A DNA stretch of 64,000 bases from Tachypleus tridentatus (lineage: Eukaryota > Arthropoda > Merostomata > Xiphosura > Limulidae). The notes below the pieces were generated by a model. The model searched no databases, was not told the origin of the DNA, and worked only from the letters and a program-made list of their open reading frames with translations. Within the stretch, counting starts at the first letter, position 1; the number at the start of each line of letters is the position of its first letter. The stretch is from positions 186,001-250,000 of the forward strand of contig NC_134831.1 in assembly GCF_004210375.1 (NCBI RefSeq). Reading direction: 5' to 3'. This document shows, in pieces, positions 35,501-47,548 of this stretch. The position numbers and the translations under genes were made by a program.

Positions 35501-36353
35501 GCTTAGATCGAAAAGCTTAAAAGCACGCCTATATTAAAGATGTACATTTCGGCTACTGAAAAAGCCTACATCTAGGCCTAATTATGTAATTAGATTGGTA
35601 AGAATACGAAAATCACAAGAACAAACACACAATTTGTAAGCCTGTGATGCAATAAAACAATTCAACAGATCAAACTGTAGGAGGGATGATTGTATGCACC
35701 ATAACCCCCACCTAAAATGAAGGGAGGGATGTATACCCCCATCCCCCCTAGGATCTACGCCCCTGGGCTGCCATAGTTTCCAAAATGACGAGAAGTTTAT
35801 GTAAATATATTTCATAAATGAAACAGCTTTCTGTCATTATTTGTATTTTATAGATTTTTTTAATAATGCAAATTTAGTTTTAAATTTTCAAATAATTTTT
35901 CTACAGTAACTAGTTTGTATTTTAAGTTGCTATTTTACAGACTTGTTAAAGGGAAAATGTTCCAATGATTTCGAGCTTATAGAGGGAAGCATTACTAGCT
36001 ATTTGTTAGGAACCTCTTGGAATAATGATAGCTACATTTGTTATATAAATTTAACGCTTTTATAAACTGTTTTCTTGTATTAAATATAATTTTTTGTGCT
36101 TGATTTTTAATACCTCTATTTTAAAATTACTGAAATTTCCAATATTATCAAGGAAGCATGGAGCCAAGTACCGCTACACCTGTGGCACCGCCCTAAAACC
36201 GGTACTGTCTCTAACTAAATGAGTTCACGAGAAACAGTTAGTGGCTGAATACAAATATACAATTAAATAATCTATCTTTATTCAAACAGACAGTGTGGAA
36301 AAAGTAAAATAAAATACTTTACTTACCACAAAATACAGTTGCCTTTACTGGAG

Positions 36354-36475
36354 ACCCCTCTCTGTGGCACAGCGGTATGTCTACGGACTTGTACCGTTAG
36401 AAACTGGGTTTCGATAACCGTGGAGAGCAGAGCACAGATAGCCCATTATGAAGCTTTGGGCTTCTATTGGGCTGC
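36354..36475 (+). mobile_element. tRNA-derived SINE, family 2, plus strand
   Basis: CCCCTCTCTGTGGCACAGCGG with A box TGGCACAGCGG, then GGACTTGTACCGTTAGAAAC, B-box region GGGTTTCGATAACC, then AGCACAGATAGCCCATTATG. The best-preserved head of this family in the window. Confidence 0.85.
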
Positions 36476-37178
36476 TATTCTAGGGAATGACAAAGTACGA
36501 TAAATACCTAGAACAACAGTTACCTTCTTGGCCAACGTGTTATGTGAAACTGCACATATTTACACACAAAGAAAAATTCCTATATTAATACAAGGAGATA
36601 GAAAGCACGTATTATGTTTATATACCAGAACATTAATCATCGAATATTGCCTTGATGTTTTGAGTGATTTTTCAAAAAATATGTCATTTTTTTTCAGTCA
36701 TCTTGCTTGTTGTGTAAAGTTAGTGCTATCATCGGTTTTTATTAAAACACTGCTAACAGAATAACTCAATAAAGGAGAATAACAGGTCATTCAACCTTAA
36801 GAAACTATCTTTTCACATTTAAAGGAACTTTTTTATGTTTACTCAAAAAATATCAGGTTCTACATTTCAAACCTTATGTTATTTTTAGATATAAAATTAT
36901 TTTCTTTCATAAACATAAACACGTTAGGAAATGCCAGATCGTCATCTAACAATAAAAATTATATTAATGGGCTCGTAGTGAGTACTCAACTAGCGGCAGC
37001 GTAAATAGTTTCATGGTACACGTGTACATTCCAGAGTTTTAAAAATAAAATGCAACTGGAAGTAAAACATCGAAGTTAAACTTTTTAGGCTTTGAAAAAT
37101 AGTAATATTAGTTATTCAGTTTGGTAATAATTACTTTTAGTATTTGTGAACTTCGAGATATTATAATTTCATTTACAA

Positions 37179-40100
37179 ATGGAGGTTGATTCTTCGACAA
37201 TATATTTATTTGACGTTGACGGAACATTGACTAAGCCACGCCAGGTGGGTTACTATGGTCACAGGTACAACTTGAGTTAGAGTTCGAGTTTTTTTAAAAC
37301 TTTTTGGCCGTAAAAATACAAGTTATAAGGGAAAGTTTTCAAACACTAACGTACCGACTTTTAAACTACCTTAGAATCGCCCCTCTCACCCTCATTTCAT
37401 CTCTACATGTTAAGAGTGTCAATCCTGTTGATGGAATGCAAAATCATTATTTGTTTGTAAATGTGCATTTAATTGTGATAAAGTACTAACATCAATGCAT
37501 GTATATATGCTGACTTCAGTGATATTGTCAACTTATTCTGAATTTCGTGATTGTTATGGCGTGGAAGATACAGAGGTTTCAGATTCAACTGTCAATATAT
37601 ATTTGTAGTCCTCAAATACCAAAGTCGCATTTATTTGTTATGTAAATATTACCATTTAACACTAATAAACTCAATTACTTTTCAACTTTAATTTACTTTT
37701 ATGAAGGCCTCGTACATGTTTCAAAATTTAAGAAGGTAAACAAAAGGTACTCTATATGTCAGTGTAAATCAAAATATTCAAAGTTGTACAAACTAACTAT
37801 ATTTTAATTTGTTTCCGTTGTAAAAAGTTGCACGCATTTTTCATAGCAAATTTCTTACATTAACATATACACCAAAACAACTTTTGTCCAGTGAAAATTC
37901 TTTTAAACGTTTTTGGCTAATAAAGTGGTTAAATTGCATTGTTATATGATTTTCTTTTAGAAAATTACAGCAGATATGGAAACATTTCTGATGATGCTTA
38001 ACTTCAAAGTTACAGTTGGTTTGGTTGGTGGATCTGATGTGGGTAAGATTGCAGAACAAATGAAAGGAATGCATAGTAAGGATCTTAAGATTCAATTTTG
38101 GATGTCTTAAAAGGTTTTTGTAAGATAGTTGAAGCAACAGTTTTGATAGATTGTAATGAAAAAAAAAAAGATTTGGAAACTGAATTAGATATGAGTATTT
38201 GGTGTAGTTATGGAACAGAAAAATCGAAATATTGCTGATGTGGACCTTGGAAACATAATCTTTGTCACTGACAGTTGATAAGTTTTGCAACGACACCTTC
38301 TATGTGTATATAAGTTAAAGTATTCAGTGATTTAGTACTTTATGTTTTGAAATAAAGTATACTCTTATAAGTGTTACCTCTTTCAAAAACTTTAAAGAAA
38401 TTTCACCAAACTTTGAAATAATTTACAATGTAGATATATACAGATTATAAATAAAAATAATAGTGATTAAGGAGACAGCTGATTGTTTGTCTCATTGAAT
38501 TAATCATTTATAGCTGGAAAGAATAAAATTTCTTGCTGTGTATAATTAAACCTTTGCATCATATGTTTTTATTACTAAAACAAACTAAAATATATGTACA
38601 CACTATCTCATTAAGCAAGATATTCAGCAAGTTTACTATTTGTAAAGATAAATAATATTTACAGAAAACTAGTATAGTTCTGTGTAATTAAAGCTAAAAC
38701 TTATTTTTTATTAATACTAATATTCTGTAAACCACCATTACTATGCCAGGTTAAAAACAGAAGATATTAAGAAAAGTAACTTATTCAAACTTACAGCTTT
38801 TAACATTTAAAATTCTGCATTCTGAAGATAAGTGAGAATAATTCTTTCAGTTTCTTCTCATCTGTCAGATGTGTCTGTTAGGTCCTGTCTTCATCATCTT
38901 CAACAGTTAAATGCTCTTTTAATAAAAAGAAGAGCAAAGCTCAGTCCTGTACTTCATAAATCATCCAATCACAGTCCTTATGAAATCATAATGATATATT
39001 GAAACTCATATTTGTTAGTAAATTCAACTCAACCCAAATATTTTAAAATTTGCTTTCCTGGATTGTTGTATAGTTATATATTCTTTATTTTGGCTTCACA
39101 GATAGACAAAGAGAAATGTTGTTATCACTACTATCTAAATACTTACCATACACTCTCAAATTGACTGAACTGGAAAAACTTTTTCCCTTGCTAAAATATA
39201 ATTTTGCTTCTGGGTGCAAAATCATCTAATACTTTGTCATATATTTATACAGAAAAATATGTTTAATTATTTTGTTATTTGTTTTATTTAATTTTCTTTC
39301 AGTCATATCAAAGTTTCCATATGTGTTTGCAGAAAATGGGCTAGTAGCCTATAAGAATGGTGAACTTGTTTGGAAAAGGTACAATAGCCTTATCTCTTAG
39401 ACAATATGATTTTTCCATTCATATTGTTATTAATCTGACAGAGTAATATTTAGCCTGTATTTTATTTTATCATAAACATGTGAATGTAAAAACTATTCCT
39501 TTCAGAGATCTTTATCTTATTCTTTACTTTTAATGTTTAAAATCATCCAGGTAAAGATATCAAATCTTTTTTAAATGCTTACTTTCCTTGTAGATAATGT
39601 ACTCATTCAGGTTTATATTTAAAAATTCCAATAATTGAGTTTTGCAATAAATTTTGTTTGTTAAATATTAAAGGTTAAAATTGTTATTAACCTAACAAAT
39701 TTCATACCAAGTCAGTGGCTGCAGTATACTGTAATATTTAATTATAATAACAAAGAAATGTTCATGTAATACACATTTTATTAGCTTAGCAGAGTAATAA
39801 CTGGAATGTTCTTTTGAATTGCAAAATTTAATAAAATGTTATAGGTGTTTCTTACCTAATTCATTTTATCAATAAACAATTCCTGTTCTTTATCTGTGAA
39901 AGTATATATATATATATATATATATAGAATTTAAGTGTGTTTTTAAGTATATTTTTGGTTTTAATAGTTTCTTGCATACTTTTTGTAAAATACTAAGAAG
40001 TTTTAAATGTGGCCAGTATTGGTTTTCATAGCATGAAATCTATTATTGTTACTGTATTAAGATTAGAGCTTACAGTTATTGAATTACAGGTGGAAAGGAG

Positions 40101-43100
40101 ATATATATATTTTAGAAGATTGTTAAACCATATAAATATATTGTGATCCTTTTAAAATGTATGTCTAAGGTGTAATAAAATATTATACTTAGGCAACCCC
40201 ACAACTGTTTTTTTGGCGAGTCTGTTTGAGTAACAAACTCTCTTAAATAGTAATTCAGTATTTGATCTGGGGTGATTCAAAGTTTTTTAATGAAGGTAGA
40301 AATAGTATTTTTTATTTTGATTCAAAATGATTAAATCAGTGAGGAAAAATACTTTACATGATTTTAAAATGTAGAACCTTTCTCTGAAGAAATTTACACC
40401 TTACCTGTTATGTTTGTAAATTGTGTTTCAGAGCATAGTTAACTACATGGGAGAAGAGAAGCTACAAACATTTATAAACTACTGTTTGAACTACATGTCT
40501 AAAATTTCTTTGCCTTGTAAAAGGTAAGCAAATACATTATGACCTAAAACATAGTATTATTCATTATTATTTTAGATTTGTGTTTCTTAGTAGTAATATT
40601 TTTCATATCCTTACAAAATAACTAATATAACTTGTATTTTTAAAACTTCATTTATTGTGTTTTCTATTGATTACAATTGCAGTTAACTTAGGTGATCTGT
40701 CTTTTCCAGAAACAGGAATGGACAATTAGGTTATTATTAATAGGTTTACTTGGATCTGACTAGCAGAATTCGGCCCTGTGAGAAATTAATATTAACAAAT
40801 TTAATTTATCCTGTTGCATTGCTTAATTTTTCTTTTTCTCTGTAGAGGGAATTTTATAGAATTTCGTAATGGTCTGATAAACATCTGTCCTGTTGGTAGA
40901 AGCTGTAGTCAGTCCGAGAGAGAGAGCAGTTTTCTCAATATGACAAGGTAAGGGTCTCTGGATATGTAAAATATTCACTTAGTAACAGCTTCAGGTTTAA
41001 GAAAAATTACCAGTTTGTATGCATTTCTTAATAGTAGGTGTTTCCATGCAACGATGTTCATTAAAGACATGAAGTTGTGTTTCCTAGTCAACTTAGATTC
41101 ACCTGACTCCTAAAGCAATGTAATGTTTATTTCTTGTATTCCATTGTATTTTTAATTATATTAATGTACTTCTTGGTTGTTTGTCTGTGTATCTATAAAA
41201 CTTTATCATTCTATAAATCTTTCAATGTGCACTCATTTTGAACACTTTCAGACAATTTTACCAAAGATAAAAGAAGAAAATTTTACCTAATACCATTAAA
41301 AGACAAAATGTATCTGATATTAAAACAGGACAAAAAGTATAACTTAGACCAGAATAAAATGTTTCAAAATAGAGCCAATACGGAAAATTCAATAAATGTT
41401 AGTTGTTGTTTTTTTGAGGAGAAATATTATATTATATATATTGCCATTGTTGATTGTTTGCAGTTGTATGTTGTGCTGTTTGTTTATTCTTTTGGTAACT
41501 TCTGCATATGAATTGTATTGAGCATTACAATACCATGTAAAGCCAAGTAGTTTTATATAAGAATGGTCATTTGAATGTAATCTTTGTAAATACAGTAGTA
41601 CCGTAACATCTTGGTATTTATGTCCAAACATCATATTGGGGCTGGAATGCAAACTTCAATAATATTTTGCTCACTGATGTATAATATTGTAATTTTTTAC
41701 CTTTTTTTTGTCTGAACAACCACCTTCCCACTTCTTTCTACAAACAGAGAAAGGTGTTAAAAATGTGGGATATCGTAGGCTTGAGCACTCGCATCTGCTT
41801 CTTTTCTTCTAAGAACGTGAGGCCAGTAAATTGAGATTAAACCTGATAGACAGTATACCCTCAATACAGTTTGAGTCTTACTTCTACTGGTACCTCAAAA
41901 AATTATGGAACTAATTTATGACCCACTCCATGACTTCTTCCATGGTGATGGATATTTGTTTCGTGGCTGGATTATTACTTTTTTGTTTATTTATATATTC
42001 TTTTCCTTCTATATAAAATTTAACTTGTATGTAATGTTCAGTGCTGAATGTAATCTTTACAAACTAGAATACTTTTTCCTCCAAGATGTGACAGACAATT
42101 AAATTAATATATCTCTAGTATTCAACATGGATACATTCTGTTGATTAGCATCTGCCATTTTCTTTAATGTAGTAGGTGTTCCTTGATGTACAGTTGCTCC
42201 AAAAACAAAAGTAACAATAGATAAAGTATTTACTAAAATATGATTAAAAAAACTTTGTGAAAAAAAGTTTCCCTTTTTATTTATTTAAACATTTTATGTA
42301 TTTAGTGTAGCCTTCCAATGTATACACACACACACACACACAGACATAAACAGTGAAATAGAGAAAAATAGTTTTGATACTTGTATGGAGTGATTTGTTG
42401 AAAAGTATTACTTTTAAATCTTTATTAGGAACATAAGGTCCGAGAGAAATTTGTAGAATCCTTAAATAAAGAATTTCCAGACTTGGGGTTATTTTTTTCT
42501 ATAGGTGAGTGTTTGTTTTACAACTCAAATAGTTACTATTAGTTTAAATCATCTTGCAGTAATATTCATATGCCACAGTATGATCTGTAATTATAGATCT
42601 CACTCTAATTAATATCCACACATTTTTGTGAGAGTTAAAATATTTGCATATTTCACTTTCTATACCTATTGGGGTTTTTATAAAGTCAAGTGGTGTATTC
42701 GTATGTCACTGAAGTGAATATTACTGTTGCACTGTAATATCTTAGTAGTAACATCAATTAAACCAAGACAAACATGAGCCTGTCATCACCATAAATGGTC
42801 ACTAGAGGATGCTACATTTGCTTATTTTGGTTATCATATATATCAGTGATGGTTTGTATTCTTGGGATGGTAGGTTAGCTGAACAAAATTCTCCAATATT
42901 CAACATCAGTACATGATACTGGATGGAATCTGTCAAGTCAACAGGTGCAAAAGGTTCTTCATAATATTTTATTGACTTTAGGTATCTTTATGGCCAACAA
43001 CAGTGTATAGACACTTTCAACATTGGACAACTGTATTTCTCTGACTGCCATCCCAAGGTCATAGTGTCCCCAATAGCCATCTTAGATGATCAAATACTCA

Positions 43101-43841
43101 CATTTTCCATGGTGTTATTAGTATATCTATGATGAAGAGTAATCATTTTATTTATGCTTGAACATATCAAGAAATTATTTAATAACCATGAAAATATATT
43201 TATGTCCAAACTAATAAAATGAATGAAGAAATTTCTCTAAAAATTAATCTCTATTTTAAAATTAAAAAGTCTTACATGTATATGCATATGTAAAAGAAAG
43301 ATATGACTATTGCGTAGTGAAAGTAAACCAAATGAAGATATTTTTGTTAAAAGGGGGGGACATATCAACCATAACACATCCAGTAGATACTTAAACAGAG
43401 TGTCTGCTAAGTTCATACGCATAGAATTATATTTTATCTAAATTTGTGCACTTTTAAACGTCAGACTCGAAGGCTTGAAGTTTTAAATGAAGAGATGGAC
43501 TTTTCACAACATGTTTTGGAATTGAAATATTTGTGGAGTAAGACCTTTACATCTCGATTTACTTGTATTCTTGACATTTCATTTTAAAATCACAAGTGTT
43601 TTATGATCCACCAGGTGGCCAAATAAGTTTCGATTGCTTTCCTGTTGGCTGGGATAAAAGATACTGTTTACGTCTCTTGGAGCAAGATGGCTACAAAACT
43701 ATTCACTTCTTTGGAGACAAAACATCAGAAGGAGGAAATGATTTTGAGATTTACAGTGATCCAAGAACTATTGGTCATTCTGTTTCAAGCCCTGATGACA
43801 CTTGTGAGCAGGTCTCCAGACTTCTACAGCAACAGCAATAA
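37179..43841 (+). CDS. PMM2: Phosphomannomutase (PMM1/PMM2 orthologue), seven coding exons
   Basis: Converts mannose-6-phosphate to mannose-1-phosphate for GDP-mannose and N-glycosylation; cytosolic HAD-family enzyme. Exons: 37179-37244, 37961-38075, 39303-39378, 40432 (or 40434)-40523, 40846-40947, 42429-42504, 43615-43841. Exon 1 holds FDVDGTLT with the nucleophile and general acid/base Asp. Exon 2 has [12 protein letters not shown]; exon 3 [13 protein letters not shown]; exon 5 [10 protein letters not shown] and PVGRSCS with substrate-binding Arg; exon 7 [18 protein letters not shown] and [15 protein letters not shown]. Lengths of exons 1, 4 and 6 equal human PMM2 (66, 92, 76), and human exons 7 and 8 are fused. 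Exon 3 is one base short and exon 5 two bases long relative to that gene, so the literal frame breaks. About 250 residues are expected, against 246 in human PMM2. Whether it is PMM1 or PMM2 is not resolved; arthropods usually have one. Confidence 0.93.
39903..39926. repeat. (TA)n microsatellite in the PMM intron
   Basis: Twelve TA dinucleotides in the intron between exons 3 and 4. Confidence 0.95.
42323..42342. repeat. (AC)n microsatellite in the PMM intron
   Basis: Ten AC dinucleotides, about 90 bp upstream of exon 6. Confidence 0.95.
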
Positions 43842-46800
43842 TTGAACAAAATAGTTATTTTACATTAACAATTTACACTCACTGAATTATTATTTAATTT
43901 TTCAATTTAAGAGTGAAAGTGAGCAGCTGTCTAGATGATGGTATACATTCTTTATCAGTACTGCATTTTGTGCCACCCCTAATGCATAATTTATCTTTTG
44001 CATAATGATGTTTTGTTTTCAATAATTGTGTGACTGAACTTTAAATGTAACTGAAATTGATATGTAGTTTTATTGTATAACTGGATCATAATAAACTACA
44101 TATTTTTACTTTTAATGAGTCATTTATTTTACTAGCTAAAATGTGTTTTCTGTCAGTATCCTTTTTTTCTTTTGACACAGTTTGGGAATAATGTATTGTA
44201 CCAACATAATGAAGGATTCATCCAAACATGTTGAATGTTCCTTATTATAATATCTGATGAGATATGGAGAGAAATTAGGTTAATTGTGAATTTAAATCAA
44301 AATATATTAATAGACATAGCTACTCCTGGAATTTGGTAAGACTGTAACATTTTAGTGTTACTATAAAATTCTAGTTTCAATATTTAACAAATCATATTAT
44401 TTGAAATTACTTCTTTGTTTATTTGTTACAAAGAATATTCATGAATAATTATTATCCTTTCTCTTTTGTAGAGATTAATGAAACAGAAGATGATTAACAG
44501 TGGTTTTTATTTGTTGTTCTGTACTTGGACTGGTGAGACCATAGAAACTTGATTTTAAGCCTCAGGATTGTTGTGCCTGAAGTTTCTATTTTTAAAAAGA
44601 ATCATAATATTTAATGAAAACTTGTTGTTACCCAAAATTCAACAGAATTAATTGATGAACATGCAACTTAATAGCAGCTTAGGGTATATGAATGATTTTC
44701 TAGTTAATTTGTTGGGACATTTTTATTTTAAATAAATGCCAATAATGCTTTAATTCACAGTTGTCTTGCTTGTACTTTTACCTTTTCTGTGAATCATATA
44801 AATATGATTCAAATTTAAGTAAGATAGGATAAACACATCTGCCAAAAATAATTTGTCTTTTACTTAAATTCACACTATAAACTTGTTTTCATACTGTACA
44901 CTACAGTTGAGTTCATCCACATAATACTAAATAACTTCAAGTTTAAGGCTCTTATAACACAGTGTATAGAACTAACCAAAAAGTATTGGGTAAAATCACT
45001 TACCTTTCTATGTAAAATACATACAAAATCCTTGATGGAAACAATTGCAATATTGATGTTATTTTTGTTTTCATTGTTTTTATGACTGGTATGATATGGG
45101 GGACCTGTAACAAATGAAGTTTTGGACCTATGAGCAATTTAGTACATGAATATTTAGAAAATAAATGTGCTCAGTAAACTGCTGGGGTCCACATCATTCC
45201 AATTTGTAATTCTGGGACTAAAACAGTGTTTGTTGTACGTGGCTGTATTTACGTGGTCCATGACTTAGTATCTCAGATTATGTAGTTTAGTATCATATTT
45301 TGTTTTAATAGCACTTACCTTCAGTATCATATTTTTCCACTATCTTACATATTTCTTGGCCCCAATGTAAGACACTTTTTGAGTAAGTTTTAGGTTAGAT
45401 ACGTGTGATTTAATAGTGAAACTAGAAGGGCACCCAGTGAAATGTATGACTCTGTCACACAAAGTTGATCATATTTGGCTCTCAAAAAATATGAAAATGT
45501 GTCTGTATGCCCATAAATTTCAATGGATATGGACCATTTCTGGCAGGAAAATAAAGAATAATTTACATATATCCACCATGTTTCATCATAATCTGATAGT
45601 TTTTGACTGTGTTATAGAGCAAAAATAGCGTAAAAAATTGGTTCAAATATTAACAGGTAGGAGTTTTTTTTTGGCTCTTCATGATCTTGATGTTTTATCC
45701 TACAAAAACCAACCACTTCTAAGTTGGGACACAGTCCAAATGTATACCAACTTTTGTCAAAATCCATTCAGCCATTTTTCAAGAAATCCTGCTGACAAAC
45801 ACACACATGCAACAAGGGGTGAAAACATAATCTTCAGTGTCAGGACTAATAAAATGTTTTCTTCCAAAGTTTCCAACATATTACATATTTGTGGAGAGAG
45901 AATACTTGTTTTTTTACCAGATCACCTCATTATAGTTGTTACTCCTGAGTTAATATGTGGTAAGAGTATTTTATCTTTTGCATTAAAGATTTGTTCATAT
46001 TTTTCTTACATAATATTTGCTTCTGTTTACCCATAATGAAAAGAAACATACTGTAATGAGATGAATAGAATATAGTTGAGCCTTTAACACACTTTCATAG
46101 TCTCAACTTTTTTGTCCTAATCAAAAGGATTAAGCCAGTAGGACTCTTCTCATTCCTTCCTCATACTTCTACAAACTTGCTTCATTTTGTGTGACATATT
46201 TTCACTTTATTGCATATTCTGACTCCTTCATGTTGATGCAGGTTTGGTGTAAAAAAGAAATGTTCTCTAAGCACTGATAATCATACACCAAAATCTTATT
46301 TTTAACACTGTATATTTTTGATGTGTTATTTATTTATGAAACTTAAATTTCTTTCCTCAGCTTCCTCTACTTCAAATACACGTATGTATATATATGTGTG
46401 TACATTTTCTTTTTGCAAAGTTATGAGTTTTTATTTTTAATATTTATTTTATAACATAAGTGTAACTTATTCTTGTAGTTCAAATATCCAAAACCATCTT
46501 AACCATAGAGGTATTACACCATTGATAGTTGAAATTAGCATTTACGAGAGTCAATATCGAAAACAGACCCAACTCGGAATAAATTCATTATCTGTTGTGT
46601 GGTACAGGAAATTAGTTCAATTCAGGAACCTCCAACATTTAGCTTCACAGACATTAAATTTTATAATTTGTAGAACTGGAGGGGAATTCAGTTTTTCTGA
46701 CATGTATAACTCAACCTCTTCTTAATACTCATCAGTAATATGTGTTGACATCTTGTAGATGTCATGTTCAGCCCAAACCAGCAATCAAACTAATGGGCAC

Positions 46801-47417
46801 ATTCCTCTCTCAAGCTTATACCTTTGGCATATATGAGACTTAACATCAGGAATATTATAACTAACTGTGCAATAGACATTGTCATAACTGTGGATGTAAC
46901 TTTTTTTTTTTCACTAAATGACCATTAAACATTTTAATGTTGCAAAGAAAAAAACTAGAATATTGGAATTACAATAATTAAACAGCTCTTTTATCTTTAT
47001 TTTCATTTCACAATGGTTTTACTAGTTTGGTAATTGACTGTTTTTATTCAAACAAAAAATTATACTTTCATGATTTTTTTTTTTTTTTTAACTTTCATTG
47101 ACAAAATCCAATTTTGTTTAAAAGTGTTTTTTGTTTTTTTTTCCAGCTTACGTTTAAGTAAGTTATGATATTAACTGTAACTTTCAATGATTCAACAAAT
47201 TGTTTCATAAGCTACAGGAAACAACTTATAAAAATGTCATATTTTCTATTGCTGGGCAATTTCCTTTGAATTCTACAGTACAAAAGAGCATTGGAAAGTC
47301 CAACCTACTTATTGATTATGAAAGCATTTTATTTAAATTCTAGTTCCATAAGTTGCTTTAATAACGTTCACTAAGTAATCAATTCACCACTGTAATGAAC
47401 TCATTAATCAATCAGTA
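43842..47417. other. PMM 3' flank and AT-rich sequence, no further gene
   Basis: After the PMM 3' UTR I see no conserved exon. The block 45410-45840 reads like an old interspersed repeat: it ends CCATTCAGCCATTTTTCAAG and GGGGTGAAAACATAATCTTC, phrases common at repeat ends in arthropods. I cannot name the family. The 132-codon frame at 45638-46036 overlaps that block and is not a credible gene. Confidence 0.4.
44090..44095 (+). terminator. Polyadenylation signal AATAAA of the phosphomannomutase gene
   Basis: First canonical AATAAA after the stop codon (249 bases downstream), followed within 30 bases by T-rich sequence. No transcript evidence, so inferred. Confidence 0.55.
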
Positions 47418-47548
47418 AGTCCCCCCTGTAGCACAACAATATGTCTGCAGATTTACAATGCTTAAAACTGACTTTTAATACCTGTAGTGGGTGAAGCACA
47501 GATAGCCTATTATGTAGCTTTTTACTTAATTACAAACAAACAACAATA
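47418..47548 (+). mobile_element. tRNA-derived SINE, family 2, plus strand
   Basis: Diverged copy: CCCCCCTGTAGCACAACAAT, GTCTGCAGATTTACAATGC, ACCTGTAGTGGGTGAAGCAC, then AGATAGCCTATTATGTAGC and a tail of TTAATTACAAACAAACAAC. The tail identifies the 3' end. Confidence 0.8.

Larger units (their letters stand above)
32851..35765. mobile_element. Short TIR element (about 450 bp) split by the hAT transposon
   Basis: The left end, CAGGGGCGTAGCTTTT at 32851, is matched by the complement of the right end, CTACGCCCCTG at 35755-35765. The sequences further in are also related: ACACCCGATGGGTGAGGGGA on the left, and on the right a complement rich in GGGGGATGGGGG, followed on both sides by ATGATT/ATCATCC. 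Taking out 33041-35508 leaves about 450 bp with no coding sequence, so a non-autonomous element or MITE. No clean target duplication was found: the left flank is CCATACTG, the right flank GGCTGCCATAG. The superfamily is not settled; termini starting CAGGG would suit hAT. Confidence 0.7.

Noticed and set aside
35582-35815. 77-codon minus-strand frame
   Set aside because: Lies across the right end of the outer TIR element; repeat-derived.
37841-38296. 151-codon minus-strand frame
   Set aside because: Antisense to PMM exon 2 and its flanking intron; compositional artefact (Phe/Asn/His-rich).
44473-44496. Short terminal exon EINETEDD-stop after a good acceptor (44455-44472)
   Set aside because: The acceptor is good and the peptide acidic, but no donor upstream in the PMM last exon would join to it and eight codons are too few to judge.
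45638-46036. 132-codon plus-strand frame
   Set aside because: Overlaps what looks like an old interspersed repeat, low-complexity composition, no family resemblance.
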